A stretch of 64,000 nucleotides of DNA from Pterois miles (Eukaryota; Chordata; Actinopteri; Perciformes; Scorpaenidae): NCBI GenBank assembly GCA_947000775.1, contig CAMQGK010000638.1, forward strand, positions 17,852,501 through 17,916,500, in the 5' to 3' direction. The notes under the pieces are model-generated. The model saw only the letters and a list, made by a program, of their open reading frames with translations. It was not told where the DNA came from and searched no databases. The position numbers and the translations under genes are program-made. Shown piece after piece: positions 1-13,160 of the stretch (its first letter is position 1; each line of letters begins with the position of its first letter).

Positions 1-170
1 GTTCATATATAGCCTGTGTGACTTATGGTGTGTGTGGCAGGTGGAGTGCGTAAGGAGGGAAAACAAAAATTACTATGAAGACGTGCCATGATTTCAAAAA
101 AACTTTAAACCCCTATGATAATGTATTGTGCAACAATTCCCAATCAAATGTTCCTTGTTTTCTCCTCCAG

Positions 171-242
171 GTCCTCTTTGCCGTCTTCGACTCAGTCCAA
201 GGTTTCGTCATCATCACCGTCCACTGTGCAATGCGCCGAGAG
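171..242 (+). CDS. adgrb2: adgrb2 exon: TM7 segment
   Basis: 72 nt, 24 codons, phase 0 at both ends. It follows a pyrimidine-rich acceptor (tttctcctccag) and ends at CGA GAG|GTGAGT. It encodes VLFAVFDSVQGFVII followed by TVHCAMRRE, the seventh transmembrane helix and the first intracellular residues of the BAI receptors (the mammalian counterpart, as I recall it, reads VLFAVFDSLQGFVIV). It is the first recognisable coding segment; earlier exons must lie before base 1. Confidence 0.93.
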
Positions 243-3200
243 GTGAGTCCGGTTCCCTCCCTCTGCTGAGCAGCTGTGTGTGGCTCCCAGACATGTTGAG
301 TTTATGCATTTATAATTCAGCAGCATACAGTGACCTCGCCGACATTCACTCCCTTTCAACAGGTGGGATCCGTGTTCGCAAATGTCACGTTAGTTTCCAG
401 GTCAGTCTGAAGTCACGGCAGAACACAGGCGAATCAGACATGAGGGGGATTAGTGTGGTATTTATGTCCTATGTTGCGGCGCTTCTTCTCCATAATGCAG
501 TGTGATAGAGCAGTATTGTCCGACTGATCCAAGGCTGCTTTAAGAAGCTTACTAAGATGTTGTATGGAATAAGACGATAAGTCCCTAACTAATACCCCTT
601 AGTGCCTTTTTGCCACAGGCTTTGCTGTGCCCTCCGGGATGCTCAATTTTAAACTCATTGTCCACATACATGTAACCATGCCCTTGAGACAGACACACAC
701 GCACACACACTCATTTTTCCATTTTCTCTTGATTGCACTTGCTGCAATTAATGGATTTACAATGTTCCCCATAACTGTAAATGTGCTGCTGCTCCTGCTG
801 CTGCTGCTGCATCATGTACGCCACACAGCCTTTTCCTATATCCAAGACATCATTATGATATTGAATGCGCTGCATAGTGTAAGTGAATTTTCAAATGCCT
901 GGAATGCTTAGCTGCAATAAATCAATATCACAAAAGCAGCAGGGATCAGGGTACGGTAAATCCAGGAATTATTTATTGTAACTGTATGAAAATTCCCCTA
1001 CGTAAATCCTTCATAGCTTCTGAACAACAAGAAGAGTGGTGTGGCGTACCGGAGGGAGGGGGGTGGGGGGAGTCGAGGAAGCATTACAGTGTGAAACAAG
1101 AGAGATGGCAGTACAAAGGGGGATCCAAACGTGCTGGTGAGTGTTGCACTGCAAAGCTCCCCTTCATAGCGTAAAGCGCTTCATGGGCTGCAAGTAGGCA
1201 CCCGATAGGACAAACACTTTCCTTCATGCGCTGCTGCTCCGAGCTTTCAAACGGAACCAACATGGCGGCTCGTTTGGAAACTTTCTACTCTCATATCAGG
1301 TAATTCACTGAAATGTGTTGAGCATAAACCTCAACTTTATGCATAAGAGGAGCTGCCAAGTGGACGCCTAATGTCTCAAACCGCGTGACCACGCTACCTG
1401 AATGCATTGTATGGCTGCTGAGGTAGACAATGAATGGGAAGTGTGGAACTTTTAAACTACATGTTGTCGATCTAATGCTAATAAAAATAAAGACAGATTA
1501 GCAACGTGCAGATTAGCATGACTTATTTCTCGCATAAAATGTTTTCAGAAACACATTTCAGTGAATTATTTTCAGAATACAGTATATGAAGAATAAGAAA
1601 GTTTCCAAATGGGCTGCCATGTTGGTTCTGGTTTGAAAGCTGGGAGCAGAGGCCCATGAGGGAAAGCATTCATCCAATCAGGTGCCTAGTGTTTTGTCTT
1701 TAATAGCAGCTCATCCAGCATCCAATGCTGGGAAGTGAGGCGATCCGTCATAAAAAAATAAAAAAAAAACGCCCCTGTGGACATGGTGTGTGTGGTGTAG
1801 AATGAAAGGGCGGCGGCGGTGGCGGCACATGCGGAACAAGTGGCACAAGCGGTGGCACCGGTGGCCTGCTGAGATCAGTCGAGGAGAATGCGGCCGAATG
1901 AACATGTGCTACATGAGAGATGTGATTAGGAGGCAGTGGGAGAGGAAAGATGTGAAGGATAAGGCATGTATACTTAGTTAACAGAGTGGAGAGGAAGGGG
2001 AGGAAGACAAATTGCAGGGAGTGATCTGTGTGGGGGAGAAAAAAATCAAAATCAAGAGCCAAGCAGGGGATGATGGAAGGAGAGGAGGAAATGAAGAGGA
2101 AGGTGGAGAGAGGTATGAACACATAGAGCGGCTCTTCACTTTGAAGTCAGAATTAGCTGCATTGCCAGCACACACTAACAGAACGGGGAACATGTGCCAC
2201 CAAGGACAAGTGCGGACATAAAGAGAAAAGACGGATAGAGAGAAACAATGGAGGCAATACCATAGCCCATGCAGTATTAATCAGACACGGATTCTAATTC
2301 CAGTCCTCTCCGTTTGTAGCACACACACACACACACACAGCTGAGACCACCCGGGGAAAGCGAGGATGCTCTCGCTCACTCTTGCACCACTTCTTACACG
2401 AGCGCTCTTGTTTCCACCCGTAAGATTCTTATGGGATTTGACAGCGGCAACATTGAGAAATGATGTTTCTCCTCAGCAAGTAACCAGCATATCTATAATA
2501 CAGCGCCTGGTATGAGAATCTCGGAGTCGGCTGTGAAATATAATGCACAGGGATCCATTTGGATGGAGCCGCGTTACAAGAACCGACCTTTGGCGGCGGG
2601 CTGGTGTGTGTTTGCTTAGCTGTGGGAGGATAAAGAAAAATAATATGACAGTGGAAAGGCCCACAAGTTCAAACAGCTATATGCTGCGCTGTTGGTTTAA
2701 TTTGGACCGAGCGCCACTGACTTCACAAAGCCATTTTTAAGAGCCTCTGTGCACTTTCTATACCAATCCACAGATTATTACATAAGCTGAGCGACTTTGC
2801 AAAGAATGCAGCTTTTCTGTTTTCATGTATTTAGTATTCACTGAACATCATTGCAGAAAGAATAGAAAGAAAGAAAGAATATCAAATGTCTGAGGGAGCG
2901 AGTTCCCCCCTGCTCCAAAATTTGCCAAACTAACTTAAAAGTTCCTCCACTAACTTCTCTCCTTTGCATCCTCCCTTCCTCTCCTTCATCATTCTGTTCC
3001 CCTCCTACTTTTCCTCTCAATATTCGTCCGTCTTCTCCTCTCCATCCCTTATTCCACCCCTTCAGGTGCAGGATGCGGTGCGCTGTAGGATGGGGGGATG
3101 TAAAGACGACAGCGAAAACTCGCCAGACTCCTGCAAGAATGGACAGGTGCAGATCATGGTGAATAGCATTCCATTTCATCCCACATTGCAATCCATTAGC

Positions 3201-6200
3201 CTCAGACTAGCATTAACCAGACGGGAGCTTTCTAGAAGCTTCAGCTGTAATAACAAAAAGCATGATCGCTATTAATGCTCAAGCTCATACCTGGCTTAAC
3301 AGGAGTTCATTATTGTTTATGCATTATGCATCTTCACGTTTTATTTTGCAAAAAAAGTGTTTGACTTCATGACTCCCAGTTCACTGTATACAAACATTAC
3401 TGAGTCTGTGTGCATTCAAAAGGCAAAGCTGCTTTGGCAGCCAGAAACTATTATTATGACGTATTAGTGTGACATTTTATCACCTGTTATGAAATGGGTA
3501 ATGTTAGATCAGACATAAGTGTGATTTGACTTGGGGAACCAGTGTCTGTTCAACACCTGTTTGGTTGACACTCCAGTTGGACTTACATGAGCCCCTCTTG
3601 GTGGCCATCGCCAGACCTTTAGCAATTCCTAAACAGGTGCAACAGTAATATAAATCTTGGATCTTGGTCTTGTTATTAGTTCAACCAGTCACACATCAGC
3701 TTTAGACTGACGGCTCTCTATTCAATAGTGTGTTGCTGGTTGCTAGCTAACATTAGTAGATAGCCTTCAGTCAGAAATGTAACACAAGTCAATACAATAT
3801 TACTGATATGTCTAATTCAAATTTAAATGAGCATTAGCTAGCATTAGCTGTCAGCCCTCAGTCAGAAATATAATGATAATAGTCAATACAGTAATACAGA
3901 TACATGTCCAATTCAACTTTAAATGAATGGTAGCTAATGTTAGCAGTTAGCGGATAGCCCTCAGTTGGGAATGTAATTCCAAAAGTCAATACAATATTAC
4001 AGATACGTGTCAGATTCAAATTTATATGAACTTCAGCTAATGTTTGCGGTTAGTGGTTAGCCCTCAGTGGGAAAAGTAATGTCAAAAGTCAGTATAGTCA
4101 GTAATATCTTAGATTTGTCTGATTGAAATTCAAACGAACAATAGCTAACGATAGTGTTTAGTGGTTAGCCCTCAGTTTGGAATGTAATGTCAAAAGTCAA
4201 TACAATATTACAGATATGTCTGATTCAAATTTAAACGAATGTTAGCTAACGTTAGCTTCCACGGCCGCTTGTTGTTGCCGGGGAGGAAAAGCGACTGCCA
4301 CGGTAGACTACCACACGTCTTCCCTTCAAAATGTAACGTAACAACATACCGGAGTGACAGCAATTTAGAGCTGTAACTTGCAGTCTTGCATCGCTTTAAG
4401 GCATAGTCAGTCGTGAGTGTGGGTCGATCACCGTGTTATTGATCAGTTCATCTTTATCAATCTGTGGAGCCTGACCACTCGCCATGACCACCCTCTGCTT
4501 TGCTAACCCTGTGTTATTAGGATGCTTTTGCCCATCAGGTCTGGGTCCATAGTCTCCTTCTGTTTTTAGCAACAGCATGCGATCCCCTCAGAATATTAAA
4601 CATTTTCAATCCATCTTTTCTGCGGTTGGTGCAGTTTACTCCACAACAACTCTTTGTCCTCTCTGCTGTGGAGCTGGCTCTGCTAGACATGCCGTGATTT
4701 CTGCCCCCTCGCTGCTCACACATCTCTGTGATGACGTTGCACAGAAACCCGTCTATTGTGCCATAACTGAACGTGATAAAGTTGTCATCACGTTTCTGTA
4801 ACAATACCCTGCTAAAATGAATAGAAATGCATTTTTCTTCTTGTTCCTTACTTCAAGATAAACATGTGTATATTCCCCACAGCGTTTCATGTATTACCAA
4901 AACAAACACTTTTAATTACTTTTAAACTTCTTCCACTTTATTTGAAGAGCACAGAGCTTCCTGTGAAGTCATTGTTGTTCCAAATGAGGTTAATAGTGTG
5001 ATAAATCATATGGACTTGAACTGTCTTGCCAATGTCAGTACGGTCACACTGCTACTACGGTATGAGAGCACGAGCGACTCTCACAACGCTCTTCCCTTCA
5101 TTTCTCCCTCAGACCTGTTTGCGGTAACGATTATGGCTTTCTGAACGCCCCTCTGAGGTTATCAAGATTAAACTTTGGAGCCATCATTCTGCTTGGGGAA
5201 CCCATTACCACACGTTCTGTAGCTGTTTTCATAAGCGAGAGGAACATTTATAGTGCTTTTTTTCATTTTTGTTTAAAAGTATTGTTATTATGCATGCAGT
5301 TCGTTGCTATGCCAACTATTGCTCTATTTCAGAGGACAGCTGGTAAACCTTTAAGTTTTCTCTAAATGTGTATGACTTTGAAGAGATCTTTAGACGGCAC
5401 ATATTGTATGAATACCCTTGAGAATATTAATTGTGATGGATAATTTGGTGAAGCTGCCACCAGTTAGGCGAAATCACCATCATAATTACTCTCAGGTGTT
5501 CTCACAGGAAATCTCATTAGCGTGTTAAACCCTCTGACATTTAGAGCCATCATAAAGATGTAGAAGTGTAACTGCATCTTTTTGTTACAGCTGAATCAAA
5601 GCATCAGCAATTAGTTAATTTTTGATCAAAACTCTCCTTTGCAAAACTGGTTCTATTTCGTCTTTAATATTTCGACTTTTTTGTTTTACATTAATTTGTT
5701 TTACACCATCAGAAGTGTCCGAATGTGAGCTACTGCGGGCAACAGTGTGGCTCTCTGCATTACGGCACATCCCTGTGCCTGTCGGGTTGCCACCCGCAGC
5801 AGTTGCCGCCGACGGGCCACCAGGCGTGCCAGCAGGGCTGTCACCACAGTCTGCCCCACAGCAACCACAACCACGGGCTACAACACAGCCACGGCCTCAG
5901 CCGTAACCCCATCCTGAACAACACCCACAACCATGCTCATAACCATGCCCGCAACCACGTTGGCAGCCAACCAGTACGTCACCTGTAGAAAAGATGCTGT
6001 CGTTATGAGTAGTAAAGCCTGTAGATGGAGAAAGGTGTAATCTGTAAAACACTATTTTTGAAACAAAACAAATATTAAAGGAATAGTTAGACATTTTCAG
6101 AGACTCTTCTTTGCTTTCTTTCCAAGAGTTAGATGAGAAGATGCATACCACTTTCATGCTTATACGCTAAATATGAAGCTCCAGCCAGCAGCTGGCACAC

Positions 6201-9200
6201 TTAGCTTAGCACAAAAACTGGATGCCAATTAAAGGGGAACACCACCTAAATTAAGAATTACAATATGTTATTTACATGGCCTAGTAAAGTTCAATTAACA
6301 TATGTGAGCATGAGCTCCTCATTTGCTCAAGCTCATAGGGTCTCATAGGGTGTATAGTGTAGCATATATACATATAGCATACAAACATGTGTTTTATCAA
6401 TCTTCTCATCTAACTCTGGGCAAGAAAGCAAATGAGCTCATCATTGCATAAGATTTAGTTTTGTATTTTTGTATTGCACATTGCACCTTTAAACATAAGT
6501 AGGAGTAGCTGTGGTGTACAGTATAAATAGAAACTAGCACTTTTGCTGTGGCAATGTAAGCAGACAATGTGTTTATAGTGTGTGTTTGGGCATTTTTAAT
6601 TGATTCAGGAGGTAATGGTTTCTTTTGCATTCATTTCAGTAGTAACCTCACCAAGATATATTGGGTGTTTATCCAACAATAGGACTCAACAACAGGAATG
6701 TGTTCCCTCATGTTTTACCAAAAGGTTGGCGTTGATGACTCACTGTAGTTAACCTGTGAGGCTGTAGCAGAGAGAGTGTGTTATAGTTATGATAAAGATG
6801 ATTTGTTTTTTCTCAATTTGGATGGCAGAGAGAGAGAGAGAGAGAGGTTCCTTTCATATCCTCATCCGGCCATTTAGTAGAGACCCATTTATGGCGCTGC
6901 GGGTGATTTTCGTACTAAGAGCTTTTCTGCTCCTCTGAGACCTTTACACATTCTCTCCTTCTCGTTTTCAGTTTTTCATCCTCCCCCCTTCCTACTTCTC
7001 TTTGCCTGTGTGGCGTGCCCAAACTGTCTAAAATCTGTAGTTTATTATCCAAACAAAGGCTTTTGTAAGTGAATCCCACCAAGGACAGGAGGAGGCTCTA
7101 TGGTGAAAGGAGGAAGGACCACAGCTGCATAGCAATGAGCTTCACTTTCAGCGAAGTTTGGGAAACTTGAGTGGTGGCCATTTTGGAAACAGCATTTCTT
7201 CATTCAACCCACCGCCTTCTGGGTTTGGGAGTGTTTCTTTACCTCGAGGAGTAGAGGCACCCTGCTTTCCTTAAGCAAATTCTGGATCAAAGCAAATAAA
7301 CATTATATTTTGTTAACTTTATCTGCATAAAATCTGAATATTGAGTACAGGTTTTGGTGGTCGATGTGAATGAATCTTTAGAGCATTTGTAGTCTTTCAT
7401 TTTTTTCCAGTCTAAGAGAAGCTCGGCTGGAAGTCGGCAGAGTTTTGCTTCAACTGGCACAGCAGATAATAGTTTTGCTGCAATGTAAATTTCTGTCCCC
7501 GTTTGCATTCCGACAATAGCGAGGTGACTGATGAGGCATACAGTAGCATTACATACCTGGCAAAACACCACGGTGCTCTGCTCGTCTCTCTCAAAGACTC
7601 TATTTGGATCTGCTGCTGTGAGCTGATACACATCACGAACAAAGTCGCACTGTGTGAATTGTCTGTTCTTTTTGGTTTAAAAAAGGCCTTGGACAAATTC
7701 GCTATGAAGAAAAGGAACATGTCTGGTATGACGGAGGCAACGTTTCTTTTCCTCTCACTCACAGAGGGCATTACTAATTGACTGGGTTGTAAAGTGTCAC
7801 CATGGCAACAGATCCTATCCTTTTCTTTAGTGTCAAATTACAGTAGAGCATCATTGGATTCAGCATAACCATTAAAGATCCAGTCACTCATCGGGCTGAT
7901 CATGTAGTGAATGTAATGACACTCATTGCCTTTCCTCTCTTCCTACCCTTCCTCCATCTCTCAGACGGATTTTGAGAAGGATGTGGACTTGGCATGTCAA
8001 ACAGGTGAGCGCTCCCTTCCACCTCATTTCTCTCTCTCTTTCTCCCTTTGTGTCTTCCTTTTGTCCAATACAGGATGAGCTGCAACGTAGCTCACTGCTG
8101 TGCATGTTGATACAGTGACAGGAGATGATGTGCTACATCTTGACTCAGTTGTGCACAAATTATTATGCCTTATCAATCACACTGATTCTGCCCAATAAGT
8201 GTTCAGTGAACACATGTTTAGGCAAGACTGTGTTTAATTGTGCATGATAATAACACACTCCTCAATGCGTTTCACTCGCTGTGCTGACAGCGGTCCTGTG
8301 TGTGGGTGTTTGGATGTGTTACAAATTGTAACCACGATGTGTTGTGCTTTGAAATATTAACACAGTCACTTTCCCCCTCCACCCTTGCAGAGAGAGGACA
8401 CCCATGTAAGTTTTGCACCCAGTTGACCTTCTTAACACTGCCTGTTCCCTCCCTAGACTTAGATAATTCCTATAGACGAATCCGGGTTGTAGTGGGAAGT
8501 AAACGAGCCGCCATAACTGCAATAGTACCTCACTTTTAAACTTGTATAATGCAATGTAATGTATGTAAAGAATTTCACTTCTGAAGCAATTTTTGCCTAG
8601 AAATCTTTCCTGGAGAACCTTTTCTGCAAAATCTACAAAACATAAAATTTTCAATGTTTAGTCGAGTTTTAGCAAATGGCTAAACGCAAGCATATGCTCA
8701 ATGAAATCCATTTTCCGTGTATGAATTTAAATTAAAACTGTATGTTGTGATTACAAACAGCCATTCAGCAGCTGCTAGAGACCAAGCCACCCTATGCATA
8801 TCTTGCTGGTTGGCATTGTCTTACATTTTTATTTATACTTTTATTTTACTTTTATTTATACTTTTAATTTCACCCTGGTTGAGTATGCTTGTTTTAGAGA
8901 TGGATATCAGCGTCCCTCTAAACATTAAATCACAGGTGTTTTTTCTCCTCAGTTCAAACATGGTGACTCATATTGGAGGGATCACACAAATGTACTCGCA
9001 TTGTTCATTTCACTGTTTATTTTTAGTTAGAGGCCTCGAAATTTAAACTCAGTGATCTCATCAAGACATGAGAGAGGTTCACAGGGCCAATTATTATATC
9101 AGTGTACTATAGAAACCACCAGTGTACTGCAATATAAAAGAGTATTTCCTTGCAACAAAATGTTGGCTGTAGAGGTGAAGTGATCACATGATTCACTGTG

Positions 9201-12200
9201 TTGATTATTTGCAACCTAAAAAATAAAAAAATAGTGTGACTGTGGTTGGCTATAATATCACAGTACTTTGGAGGATGGACAGGAGCGGTACAGTAACTTT
9301 TGGCCCAAAGACTGTGCAATGATGAATAATATAGAGCTTTCACATTCACACAGACTGCCTTCATCTGTCATGGGTTGCGAATGTCAGCGGTTATTAACTC
9401 AAACATCTCTGCTTTCACTCTCAGTGTACAATGCCACCACAGTAATGGCGATGCCGCTTGAGAGCTCAACACAAAACAACTGCCGGATTTGTCTATAGGT
9501 TATTGTCTGGGTCTGTTGGATGCAGATGTGAAGGGATCAGATTTTACCAAAACCTTGTCCATTCCTCTCACATCACTTTGCACCAACAACACGATAATAT
9601 AGAGAAAATGCTATAGGGTCTACACTACACTCAGCCAATGTCTTTGCTGCTGGTATGCAGACTCAGCAGGCTCAAGCTTCAATTTTTGATTAAAATGTGT
9701 AGCTTGACATTTTGTCACATCAGTACTGTTAATATGAAACAGTCTATAATTGGATTTTGGGGCCACGGAGTAAGTATTCTTTCCTCTAATGGTGACAGAA
9801 TGAGCATGATATCTAGCATGAATTTCCAGATGTTTGATTGTTATGATAGATTGATATCAGTAGTGATTACACATCATCTCTCATTAGCATGTCATAGTTT
9901 GTTTTGGTGTAGCTATTCTAGAAATGTATAATATTCTGTTTGTAGTTTTTTTTCCTCAACATGCATGAAAGCTAGCCCAAAGCCACTGTAAATAGATTTA
10001 TGTTCTTTTTTTATTCATGCTGTTATGAAATAAAAACAGGCCCTCATACAGGAATACACACTGAGACACATATATTAAAGAACATAAACGCACACAGGGA
10101 ATAATAAGCTGGTGAGCCAGATATGGGCCAGGACTCTGTAGCGAGGGAATTTGGCTCCATTTCGTTTAAAGCACACAGCATTTTTTTTGCACTCAGGCTC
10201 TTTCTACAAGCTAATAAAAAAATCCAGGCTCACTGGCAAATCTTGAGATGGAGCAAGACTTAAGGTCACAGTGTCAGAAACTCATCTTAGTTACTGTGAA
10301 CCTTGCAAGCACAAAATGAGAAGTGAAACTTTTCTTCGGAGATGCAATCTGTCTCAGCTATATCAGAGCTGCAAACAAACTTGAGAATCGCAAGCTAATA
10401 CATTTTTATCTCTCTGTCAATTGTCTTCTGCTTGGCATAAATTATATCATTGCCTTTCCTTTCAATATCCAATCCTCTTTCTCCCTCTAAATGTTCCTCT
10501 TCCTCATCCTTTGCCCCTCCTTTTTACCTCCTCTTCTTCTCTTGCTTTCACCAACTACCCGAATTCCCCTATCTCGTGCCTACACTCTCTTGCTGTTCCC
10601 ATGGCTTCCTTTGTCTCCCCTTGTCTCCTTGCATCTTCTAGTCATATTTAAGGAGGTGAACACCTGTAACCCAGCCACCATCACTGGGACCCTTTCCCGT
10701 ATCTCCCTGGATGACGAGGACGATCCCAAGCTGGCAGCCCATCAGGAGGGGGGAGTAGGGGTCAACTTCAGCTCCCTCCCTGGGAATATCCCCCCTCCCA
10801 ACCTCATCGTACAGGTACAGGATTGACGTTGACATTGACTGACCGATTGGATGATCAGTGGAAGTTGTCGGAGCTGAGATTATCTACAATAAGATTATTT
10901 TGCATTCTTGAAATACTTGTGAAACTGAAATACTGTGTTTGTCTTCCACAAGGTTCCGACCCTCGGTGGCCTCAACGAACTGAGCGAGACGCCCCTAAAG
11001 AAGGAGGTGAACGTAGATCAGCAGAGACAACAGGGGCAGCAACGCAGCGGCGCTCCAATCTACCTGTGCACCGAGAGTGGCCTGGGCTGGGCTCGACCAC
11101 CCACTTCCTCCAACACCTCCCAGGACGGAAGTGCTGGAAGCGGGGGGAGCGGTGGAGGGGGAAGCGGAGGAGGCGGGGAGGGAGACTACATGGTCTTACC
11201 ACGTAGGACGGTCAGTCTCAAACCTCCAGCGCCCTCCTCCCAAGGAGGAGGCCTGGGACTGGGGTGCGAGGACAAGCCTCTCAACATCGCAGTGGAGGAC
11301 CCTCCCTTCCCCCCACCTCCCTCACCTTTGACCCTCCACCCAGCTGAGAGCGAGGCTTACCCGGCGGATTTTGTGCCGTCGAGCGTGGGCGACATGAACA
11401 TCGCCATGAACCTCAACCGCTCCTACGGGACGATCAAAACCATGCCCCACGGGCACAGCCACATGATGGCTCAGGGCGGTCTTGTACACTCCCACGGAGG
11501 ACACATGCACTCCCATGGGCATTCGCTGCAGCTGAAGCCGGGCCAGAGGCCATCGGTCAGGCAGATCCTGACAGGGGGAACCTCAGTGGAGAGAACCAGG
11601 ACCCTACCACGCAACCTGGGCAGCACCAATGCCAACAGCAGCCTCTCAGCAGGATCCCTGGAGGTGGGTAAGAGGTTTAGGGATGAGGGAAAGAGGAGTT
11701 CCCACTGGTGATGCAGCTTCTCACTTGAGCACACACTTGATGTTCATAGTTGGATGTGGTGGTGGTGGTGGTTTAGCTACAGTATTTATAAGATAAGATA
11801 AGATAAGATGAACCTTTATTAATCCCCGGAGGGAAATTCGGGTGTCTTAGCAGCATCAACAACAGTACAGATAAATACAGTACAGTAAAAAGTAAAAGAG
11901 AAGGTGCAGTGAATGAAATAAGGTGCAATGAAGAAAACTGACAATAAAATAAATAAGTAACAGTAACGGTAATAAGTAAAGTTATGTGAAGTTATAGTGA
12001 CAAAGAGGCAAGAAAGACCGCAAGTGGGAGGAAAGTTTTTGCAGAAAAGGTTATCTATTTAATGTGACATTATACAGTATATACAAAGATTTTAGGGCAA
12101 TTTCAACAGCTTTAACTGAATGCTGATGCAGTTCGCTTGGGTGGTTGTGAACCCAGTAATTGCATCCTGGTGTGGACCAAAACAACCGTAACGAGACCAC

Positions 12201-12924
12201 TAGTGAGAGGTGGTCTCAGTCCATTTCCAAACAAACTAAAAAGCAGGCTGCCTGTCCGGGCATTTGTTGAGATGGACACAGGTAAACAACAGGTTTAACA
12301 TGAGTGGGAGAGGACTGGCCTGGACCTCTGCAGAAGTCCAATGTTTGCTTGACATCTGGGCCAAAGCGAACATACAGAAAGTTCTCAAAACAGCAGCATT
12401 TATAAAGTCGTAAACTTGAAGAGATTTGTGCACAGTAGATGAGTCAGTGCTGAGTCAAAGCAAAAGAAAAAACTGCATCGAAGTGGTGCGATTCCTTTTT
12501 TAGAAGTGGCAGCTCTCGAGATGAAAAAGATAAATTCGCTCCTTCAACATCAACATTTCTTTTTACCTTGACAAAAAGAAAATTCAACATTACATACTAC
12601 TCTAAATCTATTGTTGAACTGATGAATATATGGCTACATAAGAATATGGAGTAAAAAGAGGTGTCAGTGTGCGCAGCTGATGTCCATATAATTACACAAA
12701 TGCAGCCTTCAAACAATTCATGCAAATTCCAATACATATTGTCTTTGATCTACTATAACAATATGTCCGACACACTGCGATAATAGCACAGTCGTGCGCC
12801 TCAGAACAAGTCTGCTTTGACAACTGCTATTATTATCAGCTGAGTAGTATTCATTGCTGCCGACTGAGACAATGAGCATTAAAATGAGTTATTCTCTTAA
12901 TGACAGACAGCTTCTTCTTAGTTT

Positions 12925-12988
<64 letters not shown>

Positions 12989-13129
12989 TGTCTGTGTGTG
13001 TATTTGTGTGTGTGATGTGTGTAATGTGTGTGATACCCCCTCCTAACCGTACAAGGTGGCGTAGCAGATGGACTGAGACATACAGGATCAGAGGAAACAC
13101 CCCTGGTGAATGTCTTTGAGCCCACCTTA

Positions 13130-13160
<31 letters not shown>

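Larger units (their letters stand above)
5974..7964 (+). other. adgrb2: adgrb2 intron 3 (downstream of cassette exon)
   Basis: GT-AG intron of 2.0 kb. It holds nested inverted-repeat elements at 6078-6500, an (AG)n tract at 6828-6847, and unremarkable AT-rich sequence to 7900. A C/T-rich acceptor tract lies at 7925-7964. Confidence 0.7.

Noticed and set aside
7287..7781. Overlapping open frames on both strands in intron 3
   Set aside because: No splice sites, no codon bias, no family resemblance; chance open frames in low-stop sequence.
10935..10952. Extension of the large tail exon upstream to an ATG
   Set aside because: The stretch lies before a good acceptor (cttccacaag) and the family reading frame continues from the previous exon, so it is intron.
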